A stretch of 64,000 nt of DNA from the NCBI RefSeq assembly GCF_011682235.2, contig NZ_CP076718.1:3768400-3832399 (forward strand), written 5' to 3'. The position numbers were made by a program, and so were the translations under genes. Source of the stretch: Rhodocaloribacter litoris (GTDB lineage: Bacteria; Bacteroidota; Rhodothermia; Rhodothermales; ISCAR-4553). The notes under the pieces were generated by a model. The model saw nothing but the letters and a program-made list of their open reading frames with translations. It was not told where the DNA came from and made no database searches. Below are positions 27,214 through 34,825 of the stretch, in pieces (the stretch's first letter is position 1; the number at the start of each line of letters is the position of its first letter).

Positions 27214-27716
27214 GCAACCGGGATGCGGAAAACGGTGGCGTGCCAGGACTGCCCTGCCGGTTGTTCGAACCGTCCCCGGCGCAGTTCGCCGACCGAGGTG
27301 AGGCTCAGGTCGAAGACGGGGGTTTCGGCGTGGATGTGTCCTTCGCGCACCAGCCGGCGGAACTCCCGGCGTTCCGCGCTCCGGACGGTGCCGTCGTCGT
27401 CACGGTAGAAGACGGTCAGGGCGGGCGCCCAGGCCGTCGCCAGCGGGGCGATGGCCGCTTCGATGTGGTGGACGGAGGCGTCGATGCCGCACCCGGAGAG
27501 GTCGCCCGCCGGCAGGTGGCCCGCCACCGCCAGAAAACGATCGTGCAGGAAGACGGCCGCACCCCGGACCGGCCGGCCGTGCGAGCTCCAGCGTGCCAGG
27601 AAAGGCTGCAGGCGTTCCAGTACCTCGGCTTGCTCCCGGGCCGTCAGGGAGCGCTCGGCCGCGTAGATCCAGAGCCGGGCCTCGTCCGGAAAGGCAGGGA
27701 AAAGCGGGGTTGACAT
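27210..27716 (-). CDS. Conserved Bacteroidota protein (family often labelled 'ABC transporter ATPase')
   Basis: A 168-residue protein matching a Bacteroidota family commonly annotated as ABC transporter ATPase, although no Walker A, Walker B or signature motif can be seen. Recognisable features are an opening FPDEARLWIYAAERSLTARE, then LARWSSHGRPVRGAAVFLHD, and GCGIDASVHHIEAA. The start at 27716 was chosen because the extra N-terminal stretch upstream looks non-coding. Function unknown. It follows xseB on the same strand after 77 bases and overlaps the convergent UpxY gene by 4 bases. Confidence 0.75.
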   Translation of the reverse strand: MSTPLFPAFPDEARLWIYAAERSLTAREQAEVLERLQPFLARWSSHGRPVRGAAVFLHDRFLAVAGHLPAGDLSGCGIDASVHHIEAAIAPLATAWAPALTVFYRDDDGTVRSAERREFRRLVREGHIHAETPVFDLSLTSVGELRRGRFEQPAGQSWHATVFRIPVA

Positions 27717-27793
27717 GGCGAGACGGATCGATGCGTGGATGAACGATGCGGCAGGAACCGGGCGTTGAACGCGGGAGCCGGGGGAAAGATCGT

Positions 27794-28006
27794 TCATTCC
27801 AGGCGCAGCTCCTGGATGCGCAGCTCGGCCGCTTCGAGGCGTTGCAGGCAGAAGCGTGCCAGCCGGACGCCCTCCTCGTAGGCCTGCAACGCGGCGTCCA
27901 GGTCCGCCTCGTCGTTTTCGAGCATTTCCACGATGGTTTCCAGGCGGCGCAGCGCCTGTTCGAACGTCATCTCCTCGGGAGGCGGCGGGGCGGTTTGCTT
28001 GCTCAT
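27794..28006 (-). CDS. xseB: Exodeoxyribonuclease VII small subunit
   Basis: A 70-residue all-helical protein with the XseB pattern: MTFEQALRRLETIVEMLENDE followed by DLDAALQAYEEGVRLARFC and an ending LQRLEAAELRI. It coats the large subunit XseA in the single-strand-specific exonuclease VII complex. In many genomes xseA and xseB are adjacent. Here xseA lies 2.2 kb away on the same strand, with an SDR gene on the opposite strand and a YjbQ-like gene between them. Confidence 0.94.
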   Translation of the reverse strand: MSKQTAPPPPEEMTFEQALRRLETIVEMLENDEADLDAALQAYEEGVRLARFCLQRLEAAELRIQELRLE

Positions 28007-28190
28007 GGCGTTCCGAAGCGGAAGGGAAGGACAGCGAAACCTACGGCGGTTCCGGAAAGGATGCCAGCCGGGTCTGCGCTGCGGGGCCTACAAAGTTTGT
28101 GCGAAGAAACGATTCCGGGTGGAAAGAAGGGGCGCCGTGCCGGTTCTTCCGGGCGATAGGTGTCTGTCAACGAAACGGGACGCAACGGGT

Positions 28191-28967
28191 ATGGATCTCG
28201 GGCTCAAAGGCAAAGTGGCCGTCGTCACCGGTGCCAGCCGGGGCATCGGCGAGCGGATCGCGCGCTCGCTTGCGGCCGAAGGATGCCGGCTGGTGATCTG
28301 TGCGCGGGGGGAGGAGGCCCTGCGCGGGGTGGCCGGCGCGATCGAGCGCGACGGCGGCGAAGTCCTGGCGCTGCCGCTGGACATCACCGCACCGGACGCT
28401 CCCGGGCGGCTTGTCCACGCCACGCTCGAGCGCTACGGCCGCCTCGACGTCTTCGTCGGCAATGCCGGCGGGAACCGCCGCAAACCCTTCGTCGAGACGA
28501 CGGACGACGACTGGGAGGCGATCCTCGACCTGAACCTGAAGGCGCACATCCGCACGAGCCGGGCCGTCGTCGCTCCGATGAAAGCGGCCGGCGGCGGGGC
28601 CATCCTCTTTGTGGCGTCGATCTTTGGCCGGGAAGCCGGGGGCGCGAACCTGTCGATCTACAACACCACGAAGTCCGCCCTCATCAGCGTGGCCAAGATC
28701 ATGGCCGTCGAGCTGGCCCCGTACAACATCCGGGTCAACACCGTGGCGCCCGGGTCGATTCGTTTTCCGGGCGGCAGCTGGGACCGGCGTTGCAAGGAAG
28801 ATCCCGAAGGGATGGCTCGCTTCGTCGCGCAGAACATCCCGATGGGGCGGTTCGGCACGGCCGAGGAGGTGGCGGACGTGGTGACGTTCCTCGTCTCCGA
28901 GCGGGCCAGCTGGGTCTCCGGCGCCTGTGTCAACGTCGACGGGGTGCAGTCGCACTCGCTGATCTAG
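28191..28967 (+). CDS. Short-chain dehydrogenase/reductase (SDR family)
   Basis: Classical SDR of 258 residues. The cofactor site VVTGASRGIGERIARSLA is at about 11-28, with Arg at the end of strand 2 (ICARGEE). NAG motif is GNAGGNRRKP, catalytic Ser in FVASIFG, YxxxK as YNTTKSALISVAK, then NTVAPGSIRFPGG. The C-terminal GMARFVAQNIPMGRFGTAEEVADVV and SGACVNVDG are as in FabG-like reductases. Substrate cannot be read from sequence. It is divergent from xseB and convergent with the YjbQ-like gene. Confidence 0.9.
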   Translation: MDLGLKGKVAVVTGASRGIGERIARSLAAEGCRLVICARGEEALRGVAGAIERDGGEVLALPLDITAPDAPGRLVHATLERYGRLDVFVGNAGGNRRKPFVETTDDDWEAILDLNLKAHIRTSRAVVAPMKAAGGGAILFVASIFGREAGGANLSIYNTTKSALISVAKIMAVELAPYNIRVNTVAPGSIRFPGGSWDRRCKEDPEGMARFVAQNIPMGRFGTAEEVADVVTFLVSERASWVSGACVNVDGVQSHSLI

Positions 28968-28991
28968 CCGGCCCCCGGACGGCCGGGCTAG
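28964..28991. terminator. Hairpin between convergent SDR and YjbQ-like genes
   Basis: CTAGCCGGCC (28964-28973) pairs with GGCCGGGCTAG (28981-28991) with one bulge and a 7-base loop. Both stop codons (TAG of the SDR gene, TAG read on the minus strand at 28988-28990) lie in the stem. There is no T run on either side, so it may work as a bidirectional barrier or RNA 3'-end stabiliser rather than an intrinsic terminator. Confidence 0.4.
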
Positions 28992-30046
28992 TCGAAGCGG
29001 ACGAAGGTGGCGATGACCTTCCGGATGCCGTTCTCAGGCCGGCGCCACTGCACGAGGATGGGGCTCTGGTAGGTGCCCTGCACGATGCGGCCCCGGCCGG
29101 GCTGGTCCCGGTCGGAGACCGGCAGGCTCACGTGCCGCTTCATGCGGAGGAAGCGTGAGGCCGGGTAGCGGAGAAACTTGTCGATGATGCGCTCGACCAG
29201 CGACTCGTTCAGGCCCAGCACGTCGAGCGCCTCGTTGACCAGGTGCACGAGGTCGTACTTGGCGTAGTTCCGGGCCTTGCTCGGGATCGAACGGGGGTTC
29301 AGGAGCATGTTGCGGCCCTTTTCGGCCATGAAGCGCAGGGGGTTTTGCAGCACTTCGGCCAGGTCGTGCCGCATGAGCAGGGTTTCGTATTCGTTCACGG
29401 TCAGCCCCGTGTGGAGCTCGTCCGGGGCCAGGCGCAGGTCGATGCGTCCTTTGGTGATGCCCAGGGCCTGCAGGTGTTCCAGGAGCTGCTCGTAGAGGCC
29501 CAGGCGCGGATCCCGCAGGTTGACCGAGTCGATGGGGTGGTGGGAGACCGGGACGTCGAACGTGCGGGTGGCGCTGGTTTCTTCCCGGTTGAAGCCGATG
29601 ACGGTGGTGCGCCGCCGGCGCCGGTCCTCACCGTTGATGCCGTCGAGGTCGATGAAGAAGACGGGCCGGCCGGGGTGGTTGGCGTATGTCACACAGCTTT
29701 CGAGCCCGGAGCCGATGAAGGTCAGGTGGGAGTCGGCGTTGCGCGGCTCGCACTGCCGCTGTGCTTCGGACAGTTCGGTGCGCCGGTGCAGCTGGTCGTG
29801 GTGGTAGTCGGCGTTCGGGGGAAAGAGGCGCTGGAAGGAGCGGACGTACTGGCGGACGGCCTCCACGTCGTAGTTGAGCCGCTCGCACAGGCGCTGGTCC
29901 AGGTAGCCCGCCGTGGTGTGGTAGGAACAGTAGAGGACGCGGGGGAAGGCGCTGAGCCGGTCGCCGAGGCGGGGCGTGATGTCGATGATGGCAAGGCGCG
30001 ACGGCGGGGTGAGTTCGAGTGTGATTTCGGCCGGCGGTGACATCAT
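28988..30046 (-). CDS. Protein with two YjbQ (UPF0047)-like domains in tandem
   Basis: A 353-residue protein (start at the first of two Met, 30046). Residues 1-155 resemble YjbQ: YHTTAGY at 42-48, DVEAVRQYV, P-x-x-x-Y-H-H-D at 77-84, NADSHLTFIG at 103-112, and a last strand with DGINGEDRRRRR. A second set of the same motifs follows: HTGLTVNE at 212-219, MRHDLAEVL at 225-233, and the ending GRIVQGTYQSPILVQW with IRKVIATFVRF, close to the YjbQ C-terminus. Between the last two lies about 85 residues of added helix. YjbQ proteins are trimeric and often about 130-140 residues; some were linked to thiamine-phosphate synthase activity. Role here unknown. The gene is between xseB and xseA. Confidence 0.7.
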   Translation of the reverse strand: MMSPPAEITLELTPPSRLAIIDITPRLGDRLSAFPRVLYCSYHTTAGYLDQRLCERLNYDVEAVRQYVRSFQRLFPPNADYHHDQLHRRTELSEAQRQCEPRNADSHLTFIGSGLESCVTYANHPGRPVFFIDLDGINGEDRRRRRTTVIGFNREETSATRTFDVPVSHHPIDSVNLRDPRLGLYEQLLEHLQALGITKGRIDLRLAPDELHTGLTVNEYETLLMRHDLAEVLQNPLRFMAEKGRNMLLNPRSIPSKARNYAKYDLVHLVNEALDVLGLNESLVERIIDKFLRYPASRFLRMKRHVSLPVSDRDQPGRGRIVQGTYQSPILVQWRRPENGIRKVIATFVRFD

Positions 30047-30210
30047 GAAGCAAACAAGGTGGAACAAAGGGCCCCGGGCGACGGCGGTACGCCCTGTGAG
30101 GTCTTCGGCGGGCTCAAAGCGCCCCATACTACGCCCGACTTCCGGGGGCGTTTCAAAATAGGGAAGGTCTCAGGAAAAATGCGAGGGATCCCCGGAAGGG
30201 GCGCGGGCGG

Positions 30211-31407
30211 TTACCGGATCAGGGCGGGGCGGCTGTCGTCGGCGAAGCGGAGCAGCACCTCGTCGCCGGGGTGGAGGTCGGCGGCGGCGGTGACGGGGAC
30301 GCCGCCTCGCTCGACGCGGGCGTAACCGAGGTGCAGGGGGCGGCGCGGGTCGAGGAGGTGGAGCCGGGCCGTGAGGGCGTCGAGCCGGTGCCGGCGGGTC
30401 TCGAAGAGGCGCCGGGGGCTGCGCGAGAGCCGGAGGAGGAGTTCGTCGAGGCGCTGTCCGGCGGTGTGGAGCCGGTCCACCGGGCGCAGGAAGGCCCGGG
30501 AGCCGATCAGGTGCCGGATGTGGCGCCGGCGTTCCTCGACGGTCTGGGTGAGCCGGGCATGGAGCCGGTCGCAGAGCCCGCGTACGAGGAAGGCAACTTC
30601 GCGGCGGTCCGGCACCGCCAGCTCGGCCGCCATCGACGGGGTGGCGGCCCGCACGTCGGCCACGAAGTCGGCGATGGACACATCGGTCTCATGCCCGACG
30701 GCGCTGATGATCGGGATCTCGGAAGCGAAGATGGCGCGGGCCACGATCTCCTCGTTGAACGCCCAGAGGTCTTCGGCCGAGCCGCCGCCGCGCCCCACGA
30801 TCAGGAGGTCCGGTCGCAGGGGGTCGCCTGCCGGCAGGGCGTTGAAGCTGTCGATGGCTTCCGCGACGGCCTCCGCCGCCCCGAGGCCCTGCACCTGCAC
30901 GGGGCAGACGAGTGCCCGTACTGCGGGGAAGCGCCGCTCCAGGATGGAGAGGATGTCGTGGAGGGCCGCCCCGGTGCCCGAGGTGACGATGCCCACGGTT
31001 TCGGGGAAGGGGGGGAGCGGCTTCTTGTGCCGGGCGTCGAAGAGGCCCTCGGCAGCCAGCTTGCGCTTGAGCGCTTCGAAGGCCTGCTGCAGCGCGCCCT
31101 CCCCCGCCAGGCGCATCGACCGCACGACGATCTGCAGATCGCCCCGGGTTTCGTAGAGGGTCACCTCGCCCCGCACCCGGACGAGCAGGCCGTCCGTGGG
31201 CCGGAAGAAGAGGTGCCGCGCATAACCCTGCCACATGACGCAACGGATCTGCGCGTCGGCGTCTTTCAGCGTGAAATAGCAGTGGCCGGAGGCCGGGCGC
31301 CGGAAGTTGGACAGCTCGCCTTCGACCTGCACGTCGTCGAAGTGGGTGCCGACGAGGTCCTTGATGCCGCGCACGAGCTCGCGTACGCTGAGGATCGGTC
31401 GTTCCAT
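30211..31407 (-). CDS. xseA: Exodeoxyribonuclease VII large subunit
   Basis: A 398-residue catalytic subunit of exonuclease VII. The N-terminal OB-fold is visible (VEGELSNFRRPASGHCYFTL, KDADAQIRCVMWQGYA), then the nuclease core with VGIVTSGTGAALHDILSIL, LIVGRGGGSAEDLWAFNEE, and ISAVGHETDVSIADFVADVRA with the acidic and histidine catalytic residues, followed by a long coiled coil (about 280-360). The start at 31407 (MERPILSVRELVRGI) is well supported because the OB-fold begins there. A 318-base region separates it from the divergent LMW phosphatase gene. Confidence 0.95.
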   Translation of the reverse strand: MERPILSVRELVRGIKDLVGTHFDDVQVEGELSNFRRPASGHCYFTLKDADAQIRCVMWQGYARHLFFRPTDGLLVRVRGEVTLYETRGDLQIVVRSMRLAGEGALQQAFEALKRKLAAEGLFDARHKKPLPPFPETVGIVTSGTGAALHDILSILERRFPAVRALVCPVQVQGLGAAEAVAEAIDSFNALPAGDPLRPDLLIVGRGGGSAEDLWAFNEEIVARAIFASEIPIISAVGHETDVSIADFVADVRAATPSMAAELAVPDRREVAFLVRGLCDRLHARLTQTVEERRRHIRHLIGSRAFLRPVDRLHTAGQRLDELLLRLSRSPRRLFETRRHRLDALTARLHLLDPRRPLHLGYARVERGGVPVTAAADLHPGDEVLLRFADDSRPALIR

Positions 31408-31725
31408 CGTTCGGAAAGGGTAAATCAACGAAGCGGAGCGCCATGTTGCATGCCGACCTGCTCTCTGAAACCAGCATCCCGGATGGCAGCGATCCGGCAG
31501 ACAACCCGCGCCCCGTTTGGTTCCACGAAGCGCGGGCCGGTTTGTGACCCCGGCGTAGCAGCCTGTCGGCGACGACGTGTGGGAGCAGTTTCCTATCCCG
31601 CGAACGGAAAACGTGTAGACACACGGTAAAATCCGGTGAAGACGGATTCCTTCCGGAAGGGGAGACGGGCACAAGCGCGTCTCCCCTTCGTATGTGCTGC
31701 AATCCTTCATGCACCGAACGTCGTC
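31408..31725 (+). other. Intergenic region with an 11-bp hairpin in the LMW phosphatase leader
   Basis: 318 bases between divergent xseA and the phosphatase gene hold no credible gene. AAGGGGAGACG (31657-31667) is perfectly complementary to CGTCTCCCCTT (31678-31688), loop of 10 bases, 37 bases before the ATG. Just before it is a 12-base palindrome CCTTCCGGAAGG (31649-31660). There is no T run after the hairpin, so an attenuator or RNA-stability element is more likely than a terminator. The xseA side presumably holds its promoter but I see no clear match. Confidence 0.45.
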
Positions 31726-32244
31726 ATGCCATCGAATCCGCCTTCCAACAAAATCAAGGTTCTTTTCGTCTGCCTCGGTAACATCTGCCGGAGCCCGCTG
31801 GCCGAAGGGGTCTTCCGGCACCTGGTGCGGGAACGCGGCCTGGAAGATCGCTTCGACATCGACTCGGCCGGCACCGGCAGCTGGCACGTGGGCGAACCAC
31901 CCGACCGGCGCATGCGGGAGACGGCCCGCCGCCACGGCGTGCCCCTCGACGGCCAGCGCGCTCGCCAGTTCACCGCCCGGGACCTCGAACACTACGACCA
32001 CATCTTCGTGATGGACCGGGACAACCTGCACGACGTGCTCTTTCTCGACCGCGAAGATCGCTACGGAAACAAGGTGCGCCTTTTTCGCGAATTCGACCCC
32101 GAGCCGGGCGACTACCAGGTGCCCGACCCCTACTACGGCGGGGCCCAGGGCTTCGAGAACGTCTTCGCCATCGTCGAGCGGACGGCCCGCACCCTGCTCG
32201 ACCGGCTCGTGGCCGAATACGACCTTGACCAGACCACGGCCTGA
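31726..32244 (+). CDS. Low-molecular-weight protein-tyrosine-phosphatase family phosphatase
   Basis: A 172-residue LMW-PTP. The P-loop VLFVCLGNICRSPLAEG at about residues 12-28 gives the CX5R(S) catalytic signature. The general-acid Asp is in VPDPYYGG, and the HIFVMDRDNLHDV and GFENVFAIVE segments are standard. Six bases separate its stop from the next gene, a fructosamine-kinase-family protein. That pairing is known from other bacteria, where LMW-PTP homologues dephosphorylate protein-bound ribulosamine or erythrulosamine 5-phosphate. A deglycation role is therefore more likely here than tyrosine-kinase signalling. No tyrosine kinase gene is nearby. Confidence 0.9.
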   Translation: MPSNPPSNKIKVLFVCLGNICRSPLAEGVFRHLVRERGLEDRFDIDSAGTGSWHVGEPPDRRMRETARRHGVPLDGQRARQFTARDLEHYDHIFVMDRDNLHDVLFLDREDRYGNKVRLFREFDPEPGDYQVPDPYYGGAQGFENVFAIVERTARTLLDRLVAEYDLDQTTA

Positions 32245-32250
32245 CCCCCC

Positions 32251-33123
32251 ATGTTGCCCGCAGCGCTGACGGACGCCCTTGCCGCCATGCTCGGCACCTC
32301 CGTGCGCCGGTGCGAGCCGGTCGGCGGCGGGTGCATTGCCCTGGCGTGCCGCGTCGAGACGGCGGAAGGATCCTACTTCCTCAAATGGGGGCGCGGCGAT
32401 GTGGCCCGCACGTTCTGGGCCGAAGCCGACGGCCTCCGCGCCCTGCACGAGGCCGCCTCGCCGCTTCTCGTGCCCGAGGTGCTGGCCCTCGGCGATCCGG
32501 ACGAGGCCACCCCGGGCTTCCTGCTGATGACGTGGATCGAAGCCGGGACGCGCGGGCCGGGCTTCTGGGAGGCCTTCGGCCGCGGCCTGGCCCACCTCCA
32601 CCGGCACACGGCCGGCCGCTACGGCTTCGACGAGGACAATTTCATCGGGCGGCTGCCCCAGCACAACGCCTGGGCGGACGACTGGCCGGCGTTCTTCCGC
32701 GAGCGACGCCTCGAACCGCAGGTGCGGTGGGCCCGGGAGCGAGGTCGCTGGCACCGGCGCTGGGACCGGCCGCTCGAACGCCTCTATGCCCGCCTCGACG
32801 ACCTGCTGCCCGCCCGCCCGGAACCCTCCCTCCTGCACGGTGACCTCTGGAGCGGCAACGTCATGACGGCCCGTGACGGCCGGGCCGCCCTCATCGATCC
32901 GGCCGTCTACTTCGGCCACCGTGAAGCCGACCTGGCCATGACCGAACTCTTCGGCGGCTTCAACCCGGCCTTCTATGCCGCCTATCGCGAAGCCTGGCCG
33001 CTGGAACCCGGCTATGCAGAGCGCCGCGCGGTCTATAACCTGTACCACCTGCTCAACCACCTGAACCACTTCGGCGAAGGCTATGCCGGCAGCGTCGCCG
33101 AAGTGCTCGACCGCTTCGCCTGA
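32251..33123 (+). CDS. Fructosamine/ribulosamine 3-kinase family protein
   Basis: A 290-residue kinase of the fructosamine-3-kinase (FN3K) family, which phosphorylates sugar adducts on protein amino groups so that they fall off. Visible are the nucleotide-binding strand region CRVETAEGSYFLKWG, the HRHTAGRYGFDEDNFIGRLPQ segment (in two parts), the catalytic loop LLHGDLWSGNVM and the metal site LIDPAVYFGHREADLAMTELFGGF (in part). All are diagnostic of the family. Bacterial members mostly act on ribulosamines and erythrulosamines rather than fructosamines. It is the middle gene of a three-gene operon with gaps of 6 and 2 bases. Confidence 0.93.
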   Translation: MLPAALTDALAAMLGTSVRRCEPVGGGCIALACRVETAEGSYFLKWGRGDVARTFWAEADGLRALHEAASPLLVPEVLALGDPDEATPGFLLMTWIEAGTRGPGFWEAFGRGLAHLHRHTAGRYGFDEDNFIGRLPQHNAWADDWPAFFRERRLEPQVRWARERGRWHRRWDRPLERLYARLDDLLPARPEPSLLHGDLWSGNVMTARDGRAALIDPAVYFGHREADLAMTELFGGFNPAFYAAYREAWPLEPGYAERRAVYNLYHLLNHLNHFGEGYAGSVAEVLDRFA

Positions 33124-33125
33124 AC

Positions 33126-33950
33126 ATGGACCGACGCCTCACGCTCGCCTGTATCCAGCACAGCGCCGGCGCCGACCTCGACGCCAACCTGAAGGAGACG
33201 ACGGCCCGCGTGCGGGAGGCGGCCGGGCGTGGGGCCCGGCTCGTCGGGTTGCCGGAGTACTTCAGCCAGCTGCACCTGCACCGGGGCCGTCTCCAGCTCA
33301 CCGCCTATGACGAAGCCGACCACCCGGCCCTGCCGGTGTTTCGCGCGCTGGCTTCCGAACTCGGCATATGGATCCTGCTCGGCTCGCTGCCCGTCAGCGC
33401 GCCGGACGGGCGGGCCTTCAACCGCAGCCTCCTCCTCGACGACGCCGGGCGTATCGCCGCCCGCTACGACAAGATCCACCTCTTCGATGTCGACCTGGGC
33501 CGGGGCGAGGCCTACCGCGAGTCCGGCGTCATCATGCCCGGCAGCCGGGCCGTGGTGGCCGAGACGCCCTGGGGCCGGCTCGGCCTCTCCGTCTGCTACG
33601 ACCTGCGTTTCCCCCACCTCTATCGCCGCCTGGCCCAGGCCGGGGCCGAGATCCTGGCCGTCCCCTCGGCCTTCACCCGCACGACGGGACAGGCACACTG
33701 GCACGTCCTGCTACGGGCCCGCGCCATCGAGAACGGCGCCTACGTCTTCGCGCCGGCCCAGTGCGGCACCCACGGCGACGGCGCCACCTACGGCCATGCC
33801 CTCATCGTCGACCCCTGGGGACGCGTGCTCGCCGACGCCGGGGACACGCCCGGCCTCATCCTGGCCGAGATCGACCTCGACGAGGTGGCACGGGTGCGGG
33901 CGAGGATCCCGTCCCTCCGGCACGACCGCCCGTTCGACCTCGCCTCCTGA
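33126..33950 (+). CDS. Carbon-nitrogen hydrolase, Nit1-like (candidate deaminated glutathione amidase)
   Basis: Nitrilase-superfamily amidase of 274 residues with the Glu-Lys-Cys triad: Glu in GLPEYFSQ, Lys in RYDKIHLFDVDLGRGE, Cys in LSVCYDLRFPHLYRRL. The run PSAFTRTTGQAHWHVLLRAR followed by AIENGAYVFAPAQCGTHG and YGHALIVDPWGRVL is closer to Nit1 (AQCG, PSAF) than to Nit2 omega-amidase. Nit1 hydrolyses deaminated glutathione, a transaminase side product. The start is 2 bases after the kinase stop, so it belongs to the same operon. Substrate is inferred from resemblance only. Confidence 0.85.
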   Translation: MDRRLTLACIQHSAGADLDANLKETTARVREAAGRGARLVGLPEYFSQLHLHRGRLQLTAYDEADHPALPVFRALASELGIWILLGSLPVSAPDGRAFNRSLLLDDAGRIAARYDKIHLFDVDLGRGEAYRESGVIMPGSRAVVAETPWGRLGLSVCYDLRFPHLYRRLAQAGAEILAVPSAFTRTTGQAHWHVLLRARAIENGAYVFAPAQCGTHGDGATYGHALIVDPWGRVLADAGDTPGLILAEIDLDEVARVRARIPSLRHDRPFDLAS

Positions 33951-33971
33951 ACACAGCGAACGGGCCAGGGA

Positions 33972-34652
33972 TCAGCGCAGCAGTTCCAGCAGCGGTGCCG
34001 GATCGCTGAGGTCGTCGAGCAGGAGGTCGGGGCCGTGCGGGGCGAGGTGCTCACGGGAGAAACGGCCCGTGCAGACGGCAACGGAAAAAGCCCCGACCCC
34101 GCGCCCGCAGTCGATGTCGTGCTCCGTGTCGCCGATGATGACGATGTCCTTGCCCGCAAACGTCCGGCCGGTGTGCCGCCGGGCCCGCTCGACGGCCAGC
34201 GGGGGCAGCCGTCGACGGTCGGCATGGTCGCTGCCGAAGGCACCGAACGGGAAGTGCGCGTCGAGGCCCACGGCGCCGAGCTTGACGTAGGCCAGTGGCT
34301 CCAGGTTGCCGGTGACCAGCCCCAGGCAGACGTCCGGCCGCCCGGCCAGCGCGTCGATGAGCGCCCGTACGCCGGGCAGGAGGAGGAAACGATCGGGGGT
34401 GAGGGCGGCCCGCATGCGCTCCTGGTAGACGTCGAGGATCCGGGTGAAGACCCCGTCCCGCGCCAGATGACCCAGCGCGTGGTGCTCGAGCACCTCCCGG
34501 AGAATCTGCGGGTCGGTTTTCCCGGAGAACGAGATGCCGGCGGTGGGGAGCGGCCGGCCCAGCACCTCGGCGAGGGCGTCCTCGAGCGCGTGCCGCCCCA
34601 CGTTGTGCACGCGCAGAATCGTGCCGTCGATGTCGAAGAGGAAGAGTTTCAT
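33972..34652 (-). CDS. HAD-superfamily hydrolase, phosphoglycolate-phosphatase-like
   Basis: A 226-residue HAD phosphatase. Motif I is FLFDIDGTIL at residues 3-12, followed by a helical cap typical of subfamily IA. Motif II is GLVTGNLEPLAYVKL, and motifs III/IV are in IVIIGDTEHDIDCGRG. The start at 34652 was chosen because motif I begins two residues in; longer readings add non-family sequence. It converges with the damage-repair operon (21 bases between stops). Substrate unknown; many such enzymes clear toxic phosphoesters. Confidence 0.88.
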   Translation of the reverse strand: MKLFLFDIDGTILRVHNVGRHALEDALAEVLGRPLPTAGISFSGKTDPQILREVLEHHALGHLARDGVFTRILDVYQERMRAALTPDRFLLLPGVRALIDALAGRPDVCLGLVTGNLEPLAYVKLGAVGLDAHFPFGAFGSDHADRRRLPPLAVERARRHTGRTFAGKDIVIIGDTEHDIDCGRGVGAFSVAVCTGRFSREHLAPHGPDLLLDDLSDPAPLLELLR

Positions 34653-34825
34653 GACCAACGAATGAGCCGGGGTTACTTCCCGGAAACGCGCGGTCCCGGG
34701 AAGGGCTCCGGCAGACCGATTAAGATACGGGAAAGACCCCGGGAGCGCTTGCGGTTGTCTCAATGTGAGAAGGGTACGGGGATTGTCGAAGGAAGGGACC
34801 ACCTTCCACACCAGGCAAAGCCGCG

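Noticed and set aside
27210-27716. ABC transporter ATPase function for the protein after xseB
   Set aside because: The family name is a database legacy; no Walker or signature motif is present.
30211-33069. A 952-residue reading of the xseA frame
   Set aside because: The N-terminal 550 residues would run antisense through the LMW phosphatase and kinase genes. The OB-fold start at 31407 gives the normal XseA length.
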